Shown piece after piece: positions 20,317 through 29,202 of a stretch of DNA of 63,983 bases. Numbering within the stretch: the stretch's first letter is position 1; each line of letters starts with the position of its first letter. Source of the stretch: Lachnospiraceae bacterium (GTDB lineage: Bacteria; Bacillota; Clostridia; Lachnospirales; Lachnospiraceae); assembly GCA_029226225.1 (NCBI GenBank), contig JAQXXU010000047.1, positions 1 through 63,983 on the forward strand. Reading direction: 5' to 3'. A program made the position numbers and the translations under genes. The notes under the pieces were generated by a model. The model ran no database searches. It was given only the letters and a program-made list of their open reading frames with translations, and was not told the DNA's origin.

Positions 20317-20434
20317 AAAAAGGAAGCATCCCGGGGAAGGATGCTTTCAAAAAGGGGGGTTATAAAAATATAAAAGGGGAAATGATTTAAGGAATCTTTG
20401 AAGGGGGTTCATTCCTTAAGTCTTTTATAGTATA
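20311..20434 (-). ncRNA. Candidate C-rich small RNA with promoter and intrinsic terminator
   Basis: Minus strand: TTGTAA-17-TATACT, hairpin CTTAAGGAAT/ATTCCTTAA, C-rich tracts, terminator GAAAGCATCC-TTCCCCG-GGATGCTTCC-TTTTTTTT. Confidence 0.45.
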
Positions 20435-20574
20435 ATCCGGAAGGCACTTTTTTACAATGGGCAAACCGACAAAATTCACAAAAATGATGCGTTGAATTTG
20501 TGCAACTTTACCAAAACGTATGAACCATATATGAAAATGATGATTTTTTCTTTAGTTTAAGTTAAAATATCATT

Positions 20575-22059
20575 ATGGAAAATTTAAAAATACTACTGGA
20601 TGATCTGAAAAATAAGAAAAATCTGCGCCAGACCCTGTCAGCACTTCGGGCTGGAGTTAAGGAAGACAGGGGCTTTAAGGCACTTTTTAAAGAGGATGAT
20701 AAGGCGATTGAAGCACTCCTCAAAAGTCTCACGGCAGATGATGCCAAGGCCAGAAAATCGGCGGCGCTTCTGATTGGAGATTTAGGTCTTTCAGCTGAAG
20801 AAAAGTACAGGAAGGCACTTCTCGAGGCTTATAGGCAGGAGCAGACACTTTTCGTCAGGGAAAGCTATCTGAAGTCGATAGCAGAGTGTGGAGGGGAGAA
20901 CGCCCTGACTGATGATGAGAGAGAAGAACTTGAGGCAAGGATCGAACAGATAGACAGTACTGATTTTCCAGACGCTGATATGAAGCATATACTAGCTGAA
21001 AGAAAGGCTCTGACCCAGCTGGTCAGAAGCGTGAAGAAAAAGGCAGCAGTATTTAAGGAACCTTCTGGCGTACCAGTGCTGATGGTTCCGGTAAAGGGTT
21101 TCTATGAACCGCTTAAGAAAGCACTTAATGATCGCGGCATTACGAAAGGGTTTTCACAGATCGGAGCACTGCTCTGGCCGGGAGATATAGACAGGGTCAG
21201 GGACCTTCGTATATATGATCACCTGAAGTATCTGATCTCAGGAGATTTCACCCTTGAGGCCGATAAGATACGGGAAGAAATAGAGAAATCAGCACTTGCA
21301 TCCTTCATTAGAAAAGCTTATAATGTACAAGTTTCTGTCAGAGTACATATCCATGAAAAAGGTGACAGAAGTCTTAAGCAGGCAAAACGATTTACGGGAG
21401 AGCTCCTTAGAATGTCAGGTGGGGACCTGGTGAATGAAGCCCCATATGATGCGGAACTGCATTTTTATAAGAAAAAGTCAGGAGGTTATGTTCTTTTTCT
21501 TAAACCTGTTCAGGAGGATCAGAGGTTTACATATGATATCAACCGGTTATCCACTTCCATGCAGCCTGTAAAGGCTGCGCTGATGGTTTACCTGACAGGT
21601 GGTTACCTGAGAGCGCATGCGAAAGTTATTGACCTTTTCGCTGGAAACGGTTCCTTACTTCTGGAAAGAGACGAGGCACTGCGGACGAAGGCCATGTTTG
21701 CCTGTGACACAAATGAAGAAGCTGTAGAGGCTGGACGTAAAAATGCACAAGCAAAAGGCAGCACTGTGAATTACGTTCACAGGTCAGCATTTACGTTTGA
21801 TACTGAGGAGGAGTTTGATGAGATAATCTCAGAGCTTCCGGATCTGTTTGAAAAGACGGCGGAAGACAGAGGGGAATTCTTTGAAAAGCTTTCGGCAGAG
21901 ACTGTTAAAGTCCTAAGAGGCGGAGGAAGGGCATTTTACCTGACTGCTGAGGGGAATGAGATGAAAGCCATGGTCAGAAAAGACAAACGGATAGAATTCG
22001 TAAAAGAGATACCGTTTGACGAAAAGAGAAGTATTTTTATTCTGGAAGTGAAGAAATAA
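20575..22059 (+). CDS. Methyltransferase-like protein (RlmL/Trm14-like fold) with N-terminal HEAT-like helical region
   Basis: C-terminal KVIDLFAGNGSLLLERDEALRTKAMFACDTNEEAVEAGRKNA. Confidence 0.6.
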   Translation: MENLKILLDDLKNKKNLRQTLSALRAGVKEDRGFKALFKEDDKAIEALLKSLTADDAKARKSAALLIGDLGLSAEEKYRKALLEAYRQEQTLFVRESYLKSIAECGGENALTDDEREELEARIEQIDSTDFPDADMKHILAERKALTQLVRSVKKKAAVFKEPSGVPVLMVPVKGFYEPLKKALNDRGITKGFSQIGALLWPGDIDRVRDLRIYDHLKYLISGDFTLEADKIREEIEKSALASFIRKAYNVQVSVRVHIHEKGDRSLKQAKRFTGELLRMSGGDLVNEAPYDAELHFYKKKSGGYVLFLKPVQEDQRFTYDINRLSTSMQPVKAALMVYLTGGYLRAHAKVIDLFAGNGSLLLERDEALRTKAMFACDTNEEAVEAGRKNAQAKGSTVNYVHRSAFTFDTEEEFDEIISELPDLFEKTAEDRGEFFEKLSAETVKVLRGGGRAFYLTAEGNEMKAMVRKDKRIEFVKEIPFDEKRSIFILEVKK

Positions 22060-22060
22060 G

Positions 22061-24613
22061 ATGTCAGAATGTAACAGTGATTTTGATAATATACTAAGGG
22101 AATTTCTTTCTATAGAAAAAATCTCTGCGTGTATCCTCGGACGTGACGGAAAGACCAGCTTTAAGTATTTCGTCAGTGATGAGAAAGAGAAGAGCATAAA
22201 AGCGCAGATAAATATCGACCGGCTGAAGGACATCGCGTCTTCATTCGCGGATTATGATGTGTCAGATGTAAATGACATATCAGTAAGTGATCCGGGAAAA
22301 TACAGGGCCCTGGCCAATAGGGACCAGGCGGGAAAAGTGAGGTCGGTTCTTTTCCTGTTTGCATATGATTCGGATGACGCTCTTTTTGACAGGCAGACAA
22401 AGGCCATATCAAAGAGCATTTCGATGTATTATGACCTGACGCATGAGCTGTCAGAGAAGAAAGAAACAGTACGAAAAAACGAGGAAGACATATCAAGCCT
22501 CGAGCATTCCAAGAGGCTTTTCAGATATCTGTCGATGCTTATAGATGATATCAGCTTTAAAGTCACTTTTGATGATGCCGCTGATGACATCATGAAGCAG
22601 TCTGCACTCTGCGTGGACTTTGACGAGGCTGTCATCATAAATGCAGAAAACGACAGGATAAAGACATTAAAACAATTCAGGACTGGAGATACGACATCCG
22701 GAAGCAGGCTGACCGGAATGAAAAAAGAAGAGCTTCCGTTCATGGACGGCAAGACTTATACGATATCTTCTGATTCTATTATTTCAAAAGAGTTTAAGAA
22801 TTTTTTTGAAAAAAGCGGCATAAAGGCCGGGATTTTCATACCACTAGGAGATAAGGACGCTGATCTGTACCTTTGCTTTCTCAAAACAAAGACAGACAAA
22901 ACCTGGCAGAGCGACGAGATCAGTTTCGTGCGGCAGGCAGGCGCCATTCTCCGTGCGAAGTTCGACTTCAGTGAATATTGCACAGCTATTACAGAGATAG
23001 ATGATTTCGTAAAAACTGTATTTGAAAACTCAGCCTCAGCTGTGGCAGTTTACGATGCCGAGACAAAGGAAGCACTGTATAAAAACAGCCTTGCTGGGCT
23101 GATGTTTGCAGATCCGCTGAACGAGGAGCTTTTTACGAGGCAGTTTCTGATTCCTGGTCCATCAGACGATCAGGAAAAAATGACCGGAGAGTTTCTGGCA
23201 TCCGGGACCGGTGATACATTCCAGGTCAATATGACCCGTGCCAGACAGCGCGGTGGCCAGAATGTATTAGTCTTCATGATAACTGATATCACGAAGCAGA
23301 AGCACTACCAGAAGAAGCTTAAGGAGTCTGCTGATATAGATGATCTGACAGGCCTCTATAACAGACATCGTTTCCACATGGATTTCGAGACTGCCATAAA
23401 TGACGCAAAGAGAGGGCAGGGACAGGGTACGCTGATCCTTTTAGACTTAGATGACTTTAATGCGTTAAATGACGGCCTGGGGCATATACTTGCAGACAAA
23501 TTCTTAAAGAAGGCGGCCTGGTCCATCCAGCAGCTCGTAAAAAAGGATGCTCAGTGCTATCGGGTAGGCGGCGACCAGTTTGCCATACTGATACCATATT
23601 CGGGCTATGAGAACGCGAAGAAGATGGCGCTGCAGATCCAGAGCCGTTTTGAGAAGCCGTTCTCTCTCGATGGGAATGACTATTACTGTACCGCTGGAAT
23701 GGGTGTTGTAAACTTCCCGCAGGATGGGGATAATGAGGATGACCTTCTGTCAAGAGTGGATTTCGCTCTGCATCAGGCAAAGGCAAAGGGAAAGAACCAG
23801 ATAGATGTATTCACAGATATCGAGGTAAAAATGCCGCCTGACCGTCTGAATATCGAGAAGGCATTAAGGGAAGCTGTGGCCGACGACTGCAAGGAGTTTT
23901 TAGTCTACTATCAGCCAGTGGTAGATATCACTGGAGGTGAGAGCAGGTGCTGCGGCGCAGAAGCCTTAGTCAGATGGGATTCACATAAGCTGGGCTTCAT
24001 GCCGCCGGATAAATTCATCCCTCTGGCAGAGTATTTAGGTCTTATCATACCTATAGGCGAGCATGTGCTTTTAGAAGCCTGCCGACGCTGCCGTCACTGG
24101 AACGAGTTCGGTCATCCTGATTACAGGGTGAACGTGAATCTGTCTGTTCTCCAGCTCCTCCAGAAAGACATTGTGAATGTTATCGCAAATGCTATAAAGA
24201 CGGCCGGGATAAATCCTGATAACCTCGTTCTGGAAGTTACAGAGGGCATGGCTATAAACGACATGGATAAAATGAAGGAAGTCCTTGAAAAAATCCATGA
24301 TCTAGGGGTAAGACTGGCTCTTGACGATTTCGGAACCGGATATTCTTCTCTTTCACATATGAAAGACCTGCCGTTTGATGAGCTTAAAATAGACAAGTGC
24401 TTCGTAGATGACATCGATAAGGATGACTACTCCGATGCCTTTGTGCGCTCTGTATCGCAGCTGGCAGATGCTGTGAACCTGAATGTGGTGGTAGAAGGAG
24501 TTGAAAGAGACAGGCAGCAGGATGTCCTTAAAGGCATGGATGTAGACATGATCCAGGGCTTCCTCTACGACAAGCCGCTTCCAGAGGACGAGTTCGAGAA
24601 GAGATGGCTGTGA
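22061..24613 (+). CDS. GAF-like/PAS-GGDEF-EAL protein, probable c-di-GMP phosphodiesterase
   Basis: Degenerate GGDEF (RVGGDQF); EAL intact (EALVRW, EVTEGMA, DDFGTGYSSL). Confidence 0.9.
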   Translation: MSECNSDFDNILREFLSIEKISACILGRDGKTSFKYFVSDEKEKSIKAQINIDRLKDIASSFADYDVSDVNDISVSDPGKYRALANRDQAGKVRSVLFLFAYDSDDALFDRQTKAISKSISMYYDLTHELSEKKETVRKNEEDISSLEHSKRLFRYLSMLIDDISFKVTFDDAADDIMKQSALCVDFDEAVIINAENDRIKTLKQFRTGDTTSGSRLTGMKKEELPFMDGKTYTISSDSIISKEFKNFFEKSGIKAGIFIPLGDKDADLYLCFLKTKTDKTWQSDEISFVRQAGAILRAKFDFSEYCTAITEIDDFVKTVFENSASAVAVYDAETKEALYKNSLAGLMFADPLNEELFTRQFLIPGPSDDQEKMTGEFLASGTGDTFQVNMTRARQRGGQNVLVFMITDITKQKHYQKKLKESADIDDLTGLYNRHRFHMDFETAINDAKRGQGQGTLILLDLDDFNALNDGLGHILADKFLKKAAWSIQQLVKKDAQCYRVGGDQFAILIPYSGYENAKKMALQIQSRFEKPFSLDGNDYYCTAGMGVVNFPQDGDNEDDLLSRVDFALHQAKAKGKNQIDVFTDIEVKMPPDRLNIEKALREAVADDCKEFLVYYQPVVDITGGESRCCGAEALVRWDSHKLGFMPPDKFIPLAEYLGLIIPIGEHVLLEACRRCRHWNEFGHPDYRVNVNLSVLQLLQKDIVNVIANAIKTAGINPDNLVLEVTEGMAINDMDKMKEVLEKIHDLGVRLALDDFGTGYSSLSHMKDLPFDELKIDKCFVDDIDKDDYSDAFVRSVSQLADAVNLNVVVEGVERDRQQDVLKGMDVDMIQGFLYDKPLPEDEFEKRWL

Positions 24614-24769
24614 CCGCCAGCTTCCTTATTCGGCTGCATCTTTGCTAATTTTGCTATTTGAATAAAAAAATCAAAAAAAATAAAAAAAGGGGTTGACATC
24701 AGCCACCCGTTCTGATATTATAATCAAGTCGCCGCAAGAGAGACAAAGCGGAGACCACAAATGAGAGCT

Positions 24770-24853
24770 GCGGAAGTGTCGGAACTGGCAGACGAGCAAG
24801 ACTAAGGATCTTGTGATAGCAATATCGTGAGGGTTCAAGTCCCTTCTTCCGCA
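24770..24853 (+). tRNA. tRNA-Leu (AAG)
   Basis: gcggaagtgtcggaactggcagacgagcaagactaaggatcttg...ttccgca; anticodon loop CTAAGGA. Confidence 0.93.
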
Positions 24854-24863
24854 CGCAGAGCAG

Positions 24864-24899
24864 AACGCCCGAAACCGTCTTATGGTTTCGGGCGTTTTT
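24864..24899 (+). terminator. Rho-independent terminator after tRNA-Leu
   Basis: aacgcccgaaacc-gtcttat-ggtttcgggcgttttt. Confidence 0.88.
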
Positions 24900-24916
24900 A
24901 GTTTTACAGGAGATTT

Positions 24917-25939
24917 ATGGATATATCGGTTATCATTCCATGTTTTAACGACAGAAAGACTCTGTCAGGGTGCATAGAGTCTGTTCTGAAAGCGACCACA
25001 GGGACGAGTGCAGAGATCATTGTCATAGATGACGGGTCATCTGACGGATGTGAAGACATAGTCAGGCAGTATGATGGAGTAAGACTGATAAGGACTGCGC
25101 ATTCAGGCGCTTCCTATGCCCGGAACAGAGGACTGACAGAATCCAAGGGAGACTTCATCACGTTTCTTGATGCAGACGATGAGTTCTGCTGTTTTTCTGA
25201 CCATTTTGCGGGGACGATTGACCTCATGAGAAAAAAAGGGTACGATGCAGTAAGCACGGATTATATCAGACGAGATATAAGAAGCGGAAAGGAAACTGTC
25301 ATAAGAAGCGGACTCCATGGAGAGGAGGAACTGAATGATCAGGATACTTCTTTTACCGCTTTTTTTACACCGGGAAGCATCTGTTATGTATGGAATAAGG
25401 TCTACCGGAGAGATTTTTTAAAGAAAAATCATATAGCCTTCAGAAATCTGCCGTATGCAGAAGACAGGGACTTTAATGCGGCAGTGGTTCTTAAGGGCGC
25501 GAAGATATTTTTCTCAGACGAGGTTACTACGGTATATCACTTCGATCCGTTAAAGAAGACACCTCTGGTTTATAAGTGCTTTGCGGATCAGTCTGTGAGG
25601 CTTTTTAAGGCAGCAGACAGAGAAAAAAGTCTGGTGTATCTGTACCAGGCTGCATACACGGTTCTGCTGGGGCTTTTCTTCGAGTGCAGTGGAAAAAGCA
25701 TTGAAACTAAGGAGAGACTTATCAGAGCGGCGCTTAAGGACAGACGGCTTTTTAGAGCGGTAAGAGTCCTTTCTGTTTATCCGTCTGGCTCGTCAGGACA
25801 GAAGTTCATGAGGATGGGGATGGAGACAGTCAGCAGGCTGCTCTTACGGAACAGGGTAAAAGAGACAGCTCTTATTTTCAGTCTGGCTGAGCATAATAGG
25901 ATAGCAGCCAGGCATTCACCTGCAGGTAAAAGGTCATGA
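24917..25939 (+). CDS. Glycosyltransferase family 2
   Basis: DISVIIPCFNDRKTLSGCIESVL...VIDDGSSDG, FLDADDEF. Confidence 0.9.
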   Translation: MDISVIIPCFNDRKTLSGCIESVLKATTGTSAEIIVIDDGSSDGCEDIVRQYDGVRLIRTAHSGASYARNRGLTESKGDFITFLDADDEFCCFSDHFAGTIDLMRKKGYDAVSTDYIRRDIRSGKETVIRSGLHGEEELNDQDTSFTAFFTPGSICYVWNKVYRRDFLKKNHIAFRNLPYAEDRDFNAAVVLKGAKIFFSDEVTTVYHFDPLKKTPLVYKCFADQSVRLFKAADREKSLVYLYQAAYTVLLGLFFECSGKSIETKERLIRAALKDRRLFRAVRVLSVYPSGSSGQKFMRMGMETVSRLLLRNRVKETALIFSLAEHNRIAARHSPAGKRS

Positions 25940-26193
25940 TGAGAGACTATGAAGTGTACAGGGACTGCGACATCTACAGGCTGGTGTGCACTGATTATAC
26001 GAGGGACAGTTATATAGAGCCGCTTTGTGTAAACGATTCTGGTGCCAGAATACTTAAATGTCTTAAAAGGGGCAAAAGCATCGATGAAACCGCCAGTGAA
26101 GTGGCGGATGGAGAAGCGATAGAACAGGTGAAGGCGGATATAGAGGGGTTTATAGAGGCACTGGAGAAAAAAGGATACATGGTAAAGGAATAA
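25936..26193 (+). CDS. PqqD family (RRE-like) protein
   Basis: 85 aa winged-helix pattern: LCVNDSGARILKCLKRGKSIDETASEV...DIEGFIEALEKKGYMV. Confidence 0.75.
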   Translation: MMRDYEVYRDCDIYRLVCTDYTRDSYIEPLCVNDSGARILKCLKRGKSIDETASEVADGEAIEQVKADIEGFIEALEKKGYMVKE

Positions 26194-26196
26194 TAG

Positions 26197-28368
26197 ATGA
26201 GAATACTTCTGGCAGGACATTTCAGTTTCTTTATACGTTCGCTTTGCGACAGACTGAAAAAAGAAGGACATGAGGTCTACTGGCTTTCAGGTGAGGATTA
26301 CCAGACCAGAAAAGAGAGAGAGTTCAGGTGGCAGTATGATTTTGGATTTGAGAGTCCTTCGATGTCTGAGATCATAAACAGCGCAGCTCCGGATACGGTT
26401 ATTTTTATGGGAGCGCAGGACCCTTACTATGGGGATTTTTCAGACAGCGAGAAATCAAGAGAGTATACCTCTGGACTCATCAATATCCTTCAGACATCAT
26501 ATAACGTAGATCAGAATACCAGGTTTATATATCTGTCTTCTGAGGAGGTCTTCAGCGGACGTGATGAAGGCACTTACGACGAAAAGACTGAGTGCATATC
26601 GTATGACAGCAGAGGCCAGGCCATAAGGCAGGGAGAACTGGCTGCCCTCACATACCAGGAGTCTTTTGGTATGCCTGTGATAGTTGCGCGTCTCGATCAT
26701 CTCTATGGACTTTCTGAGAGCGATAAGGACATGCCATATGCTCTTAAGGATTTCTTCAGGCAGGCACTCCACGAAGACGGGATAGACGTAAGAAAAGACA
26801 GCGGCTTTGGAATGCTTTATGAGGATGACGCGGCATTTTTTATATATAGGCTGGCAACAGACGACAGGGTAAAAGAGGACATCTATCATCTGAGCTCTGA
26901 TGCTATAGTTGAAGAAAAGCAGATAGCTGACGCAATAAACGATGGTTTTGGAGGAAAGCTTCGCGTCACAGAGCACAAACTCGCAAAAGGTTCCCACAGA
27001 AAGCTCGATCCTTCCCGCTTTAACAGCGAGTTTAACACACATGCCTTTCATGAAGCGCAGCCGTCTGTGGCACAGCTCTCACAATACATAGCTTCCCACA
27101 GGAAAAAATACCTGGGAGACCAAGAAGAAAAGTCTGGTGGCTTAAAGGAAGGCCTTAAGGCGCTTCTTGGACTTCTGGTACCGTTTATCGAGAATGCCAT
27201 AGTATTTATACCATTTTTCATGCTTAACAACAGATTCTCAGGTGGCAGCTACTTCGAGTATATCGACTTCTATCTGCTGTATGTACTGCTGTTTGCCGTG
27301 GCATTCGGGCAGCAGCAGGGTGCTTTTTCGGCAATACTGGCGACCTGCGGATTTATATTCAGACAGCAGTACACGAGAAGCGGGTTTGAGGTGTTAGTCG
27401 ATTATAACACCTATATCTGGATAGCCCAGATTTTTATAGTAGGACTAGTGGTCGGGAACTTAAAAGACAGGATAAGTCTCGTCAGGGAAGAGGACGAAAG
27501 AGAGATAAACTACTTAAAGAGCCGTCTGTCTGATATCGAGAATGTAAACACGGCAAATGTCCGGATAAAGGGCGCCCTGGAGACACAGATCATAAACCAG
27601 GACGATTCCCTTGGCAAAATCTACTCCATCACTTCGAAGCTCGATAATTCTTCGCCAGTCGAAGTACTTTTCGATGCTGCACAGGTAGTCGGGGATATCA
27701 TGGGATCTGGTGATGTGGCAGTGTATCAGGTGGCAAACGGTGATTTCGCGAGACTCTATGCTTCCACATCGAAGCTTTCCAGATCACTTGGAAACTCGAT
27801 CAGATACACAGATATAGAGCCTCTCTATGACGCTATAGGACATAAAAAAGTATTTATAAACCGTCAGATGGAAGAGGGACTTCCCCTGATGGCATCGGGC
27901 GTGTGGTCTGATGGCTCACTTGACGTCATCATCATGATCTGGGGACTTGCCTGGGAGCAGATGACACTGGCCCAGTCGAATAAGCTTACGGTAGTCGGGC
28001 TGCTGATACAGAACGCGATCTCTTCATCTACGAGGTACATAAACGCTCTCGAAGAAAAGAGATATATGCCTGGACTTCCGGTGCTTGAGAGTGATGCCTT
28101 TGAGACGATGCTAGGGGCCTTTATGAATGCCAGGAAAAAGCAGCTGACTGATTTTTCGTTGATGTGGGTCATCACAAAGGCATCAGCCGAGACGGTGGCG
28201 CCTATGATACAAAGACACTTAAGAGCCAGCGATTATATGGGCATGACAAAACAGAACAGACTCATGATACTGCTTTCAAATACAGACTATACGAATGCGA
28301 TAGGGGTACAGAAGAGACTTTCTGATGCCGGGATCAGGACACAGATCATAGAGGCGGTGCAGGAATGA
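26197..28368 (+). CDS. PelD-like protein: N-terminal SDR/epimerase-like domain, TM segments, GAF, degenerate GGDEF with RxxD
   Basis: N-term RILLAGHFSFFIRSLCDRLKKEGHEVYWLSGED...FIYLSSEEVFSG; TM segments; C-term RHLRASDYMGMTKQNRLMILLS. Confidence 0.7.
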   Translation: MRILLAGHFSFFIRSLCDRLKKEGHEVYWLSGEDYQTRKEREFRWQYDFGFESPSMSEIINSAAPDTVIFMGAQDPYYGDFSDSEKSREYTSGLINILQTSYNVDQNTRFIYLSSEEVFSGRDEGTYDEKTECISYDSRGQAIRQGELAALTYQESFGMPVIVARLDHLYGLSESDKDMPYALKDFFRQALHEDGIDVRKDSGFGMLYEDDAAFFIYRLATDDRVKEDIYHLSSDAIVEEKQIADAINDGFGGKLRVTEHKLAKGSHRKLDPSRFNSEFNTHAFHEAQPSVAQLSQYIASHRKKYLGDQEEKSGGLKEGLKALLGLLVPFIENAIVFIPFFMLNNRFSGGSYFEYIDFYLLYVLLFAVAFGQQQGAFSAILATCGFIFRQQYTRSGFEVLVDYNTYIWIAQIFIVGLVVGNLKDRISLVREEDEREINYLKSRLSDIENVNTANVRIKGALETQIINQDDSLGKIYSITSKLDNSSPVEVLFDAAQVVGDIMGSGDVAVYQVANGDFARLYASTSKLSRSLGNSIRYTDIEPLYDAIGHKKVFINRQMEEGLPLMASGVWSDGSLDVIIMIWGLAWEQMTLAQSNKLTVVGLLIQNAISSSTRYINALEEKRYMPGLPVLESDAFETMLGAFMNARKKQLTDFSLMWVITKASAETVAPMIQRHLRASDYMGMTKQNRLMILLSNTDYTNAIGVQKRLSDAGIRTQIIEAVQE

Positions 28369-29198
28369 GAGAGAAACTGAAGGGAAATAAGAAAATCCTG
28401 ATCTATATCATTCTGGCTGTTATAGTCCCGGTGTTTTTTCTTATGTACCTGCTTCTGACCTGGCTTATGAAGCTTGTCATGAGGCTTTTAAAACTAGACC
28501 TTTCGGATGTCGTATTCGGAAAAGAAAAGATCACCGAACCGCATCACGGAGACTTCGAAGTCGAGAATAACCTCGTTCCGATAGAGGAGGCTCTTGCGAT
28601 AACTGACAGGACTGACCTTAGAACTTTCATGCTGAACGTCCTGAAGAATGATGTGTCAGGCTCCCTGTCGAAGCTAAAAGAAGCTCTGGAGAGCGAAGAC
28701 TCAGAGACAGCCCACTACGCGGCTACGGTACTCCGTGAGGAGATCAATGAGTTCAGGAGCACTGTATACAGTTCACTCTCTGAGATACCGGATGAAGAGG
28801 GAGATGAAAAAATGAGGACCTGCCTTGTAACAGAGAGATATATAAATGAATACCTGCGGCAGGGAATTTTTTCACCGGAGGAAGAGTGCGAGTATGCTCT
28901 TCGGATGGCAGAACTCGGAGAGACAGTCTATAAGGGAGAAAAGCGGCTGCTTACTTATGACGATATGTATCAGATCAGCATGAGGCTTTTAGACGCAGGC
29001 CTTACAGACAGATGCAGGGAGTGGTGCATAAGGCTCTCAGATGCTTTTCCTGATGTAAAGGAAAGCTACCTGGCTATGATATCGTACTGCTTTAAGACAG
29101 GACGCAGAAATGGGTTTAACGAAGGGCTGGATGCCCTGATGAATTCGGGCATTCCAGTAGACGAGGAAACTATGGAACACATAAGAGCATTCAGGTGA
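28365..29198 (+). CDS. TM-anchored helical (TPR-like) protein, possibly PelE-like
   Basis: N-terminal TM helix, soluble alpha-helical repeats, located between PelD-like and membrane/PelF genes. Confidence 0.45.
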   Translation: MREKLKGNKKILIYIILAVIVPVFFLMYLLLTWLMKLVMRLLKLDLSDVVFGKEKITEPHHGDFEVENNLVPIEEALAITDRTDLRTFMLNVLKNDVSGSLSKLKEALESEDSETAHYAATVLREEINEFRSTVYSSLSEIPDEEGDEKMRTCLVTERYINEYLRQGIFSPEEECEYALRMAELGETVYKGEKRLLTYDDMYQISMRLLDAGLTDRCREWCIRLSDAFPDVKESYLAMISYCFKTGRRNGFNEGLDALMNSGIPVDEETMEHIRAFR

Positions 29199-29202
29199 TC
29201 AG

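Noticed and set aside
20035-20373. ORFs 20035..20298 (-) and 20176..20373 (+)
   Set aside because: They cover the hairpin element and candidate sRNA; composition follows the palindromes rather than a protein.
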